Source: an uncultured Lachnospiraceae bacterium (GTDB lineage Bacteria > Bacillota > Clostridia > Lachnospirales > Lachnospiraceae). Taken from it: 5,800 nt of DNA. Location of the stretch: the NCBI GenBank assembly GCA_902473545.1, contig CABRSG010000155.1, forward strand, positions 1 to 5,800, given 5' to 3'. The stretch's first letter is position 1; the number at the start of each line of letters is the position of its first letter. Of this stretch, positions 5,289-5,800 are shown piece after piece. The translations under genes were made by a program, and so were the position numbers. The notes under the pieces are model-generated. The model did not search any database. It saw nothing but the letters and a program-made list of their open reading frames with translations, and was not told where the DNA came from.

Positions 5289-5800
5289 ATGGAAGATATA
5301 GGGAAAATCATATGGAAGCGAAAAGGAAGGCAGAGCGTCCTTCGCACAAACGAAAAAGAGGGCGTCGTCTGGCTTACCTATCCGGCGCTGGAAAAGACAG
5401 AGGGCATTGTACACGGCTTTTCCACGCGGCTCGGCGGGGTGAGCGAGGCACATTTATCCTCCATGAATTTAAGCTTTTCCAGAGGAGACAGCGAGGAAAA
5501 CGTCCGGGAAAATTATCGCCGTATTGCAGCTGCAATCGGATTTGCGCCGGAAAACCTGGTATTTTCTGACCAGACACATACGACGAACGTGCGTGTGGTC
5601 ACGGAGGCTGACCGTGGAAAAGGGTTCACGGCGCCGCGCGATTACACGGACGTGGACGGGCTGATCACTGATGTGCCGGGACTGGTACTTGCCACCTTCT
5701 ATGCGGACTGCGTGCCGCTGTATTTCGTTGATCCGGTGAAAAAGGCGATCGGACTTTCACACTCCGGCTGGCGCGGAACCGTCGGCAGGATCGGCAGGGG
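5289..5800 (+). CDS. pgeF: PgeF/YlmD (YfiH, laccase-domain) family protein, 3' truncated by window edge
   Basis: ATG 5289 follows AGAGGA (5276-5281) at 7 bases, and the frame is open to the window end with 170 complete codons. Family motifs are HGFSTRLGGVS (42-52), MNLSFSRGD (59-67), DQTHTTNV (94-101), DVDGLITD (121-128), ADCVPL (139-144) and HSGWRGT (158-164). His97, Cys141 and His158 form the metal/active-site set of this family; the 17-residue Cys-His spacing matches characterised YlmD. Such proteins, formerly called polyphenol oxidases, are described as purine nucleoside-cleaving enzymes (LACC1-like) or, in E. coli, as a peptidoglycan editing factor. Which activity applies here cannot be read from the sequence. 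The gene starts 12 bases after yraN and is probably cotranscribed. The C-terminal part, about a third, is missing. Confidence 0.93.
   Translation, partial: MEDIGKIIWKRKGRQSVLRTNEKEGVVWLTYPALEKTEGIVHGFSTRLGGVSEAHLSSMNLSFSRGDSEENVRENYRRIAAAIGFAPENLVFSDQTHTTNVRVVTEADRGKGFTAPRDYTDVDGLITDVPGLVLATFYADCVPLYFVDPVKKAIGLSHSGWRGTVGRIGR

Noticed and set aside
5001..5453. Antisense open frame of 150 codons under yraN and pgeF
   Set aside because: Both sense genes have clear family motifs across this stretch; the antisense product shows none.
5228..5569. Plus-strand open frame across the yraN-pgeF junction
   Set aside because: It is out of frame with both genes. The true pgeF frame starts at 5289 and carries all family motifs to the window end.
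1..5800. Novel defence, mobile or CRISPR system
   Set aside because: Every gene but one belongs to a known housekeeping family in conserved order. There are no direct-repeat arrays, transposase, integrase, inverted terminal repeats or foreign-looking base composition.

Overview
The window is a compact block of housekeeping genes, all on the + strand, from a bacterium of the Clostridia. The order rimM, trmD, rplS, signal peptidase, rbgA, rnhB, yraN resembles the B. subtilis/Clostridia arrangement. The moderate GC content and the protein sequences suggest a Lachnospiraceae-like gut anaerobe. That placement is inferred from gene order and protein style; no phylogeny was run. Genes cover nearly everything, and no intergenic gap exceeds about 130 bases.

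Left part (1-1583): the C-terminal end of the 16S maturation factor RimM, then TrmD (tRNA m1G37 methyltransferase) joined by a 4-base GTGA overlap. An uncharacterised coiled-coil protein with an Ala/Glu-rich acidic tail follows and overlaps trmD by 8 bases. These three look translationally coupled.

Middle (1584-2098): rplS (ribosomal protein L19) is a self-contained unit. It has a strong extended -10 promoter, a short structured leader that is a candidate L19 autoregulatory leader, and a Rho-independent terminator. Its output can therefore be set apart from that of rimM/trmD.

Right part (2099-5800): two different type I signal peptidase genes flank rbgA, the GTPase for late 50S assembly. The second peptidase gene overlaps rnhB (RNase HII) by 74 bases in another frame. 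rnhB overlaps yraN by GTGA. After yraN comes a pgeF/ylmD-type multicopper-oxidase-fold protein, cut by the window end. The themes are ribosome and tRNA maturation, protein export and nucleic-acid housekeeping.

I see no mobile element, CRISPR array, tRNA or rRNA gene, toxin-antitoxin pair or defence system. The points most worth a second look are the uncharacterised gene between trmD and rplS, the divergent active-site boxes of the first signal peptidase, the rplS leader, and the long lepB/rnhB overlap.
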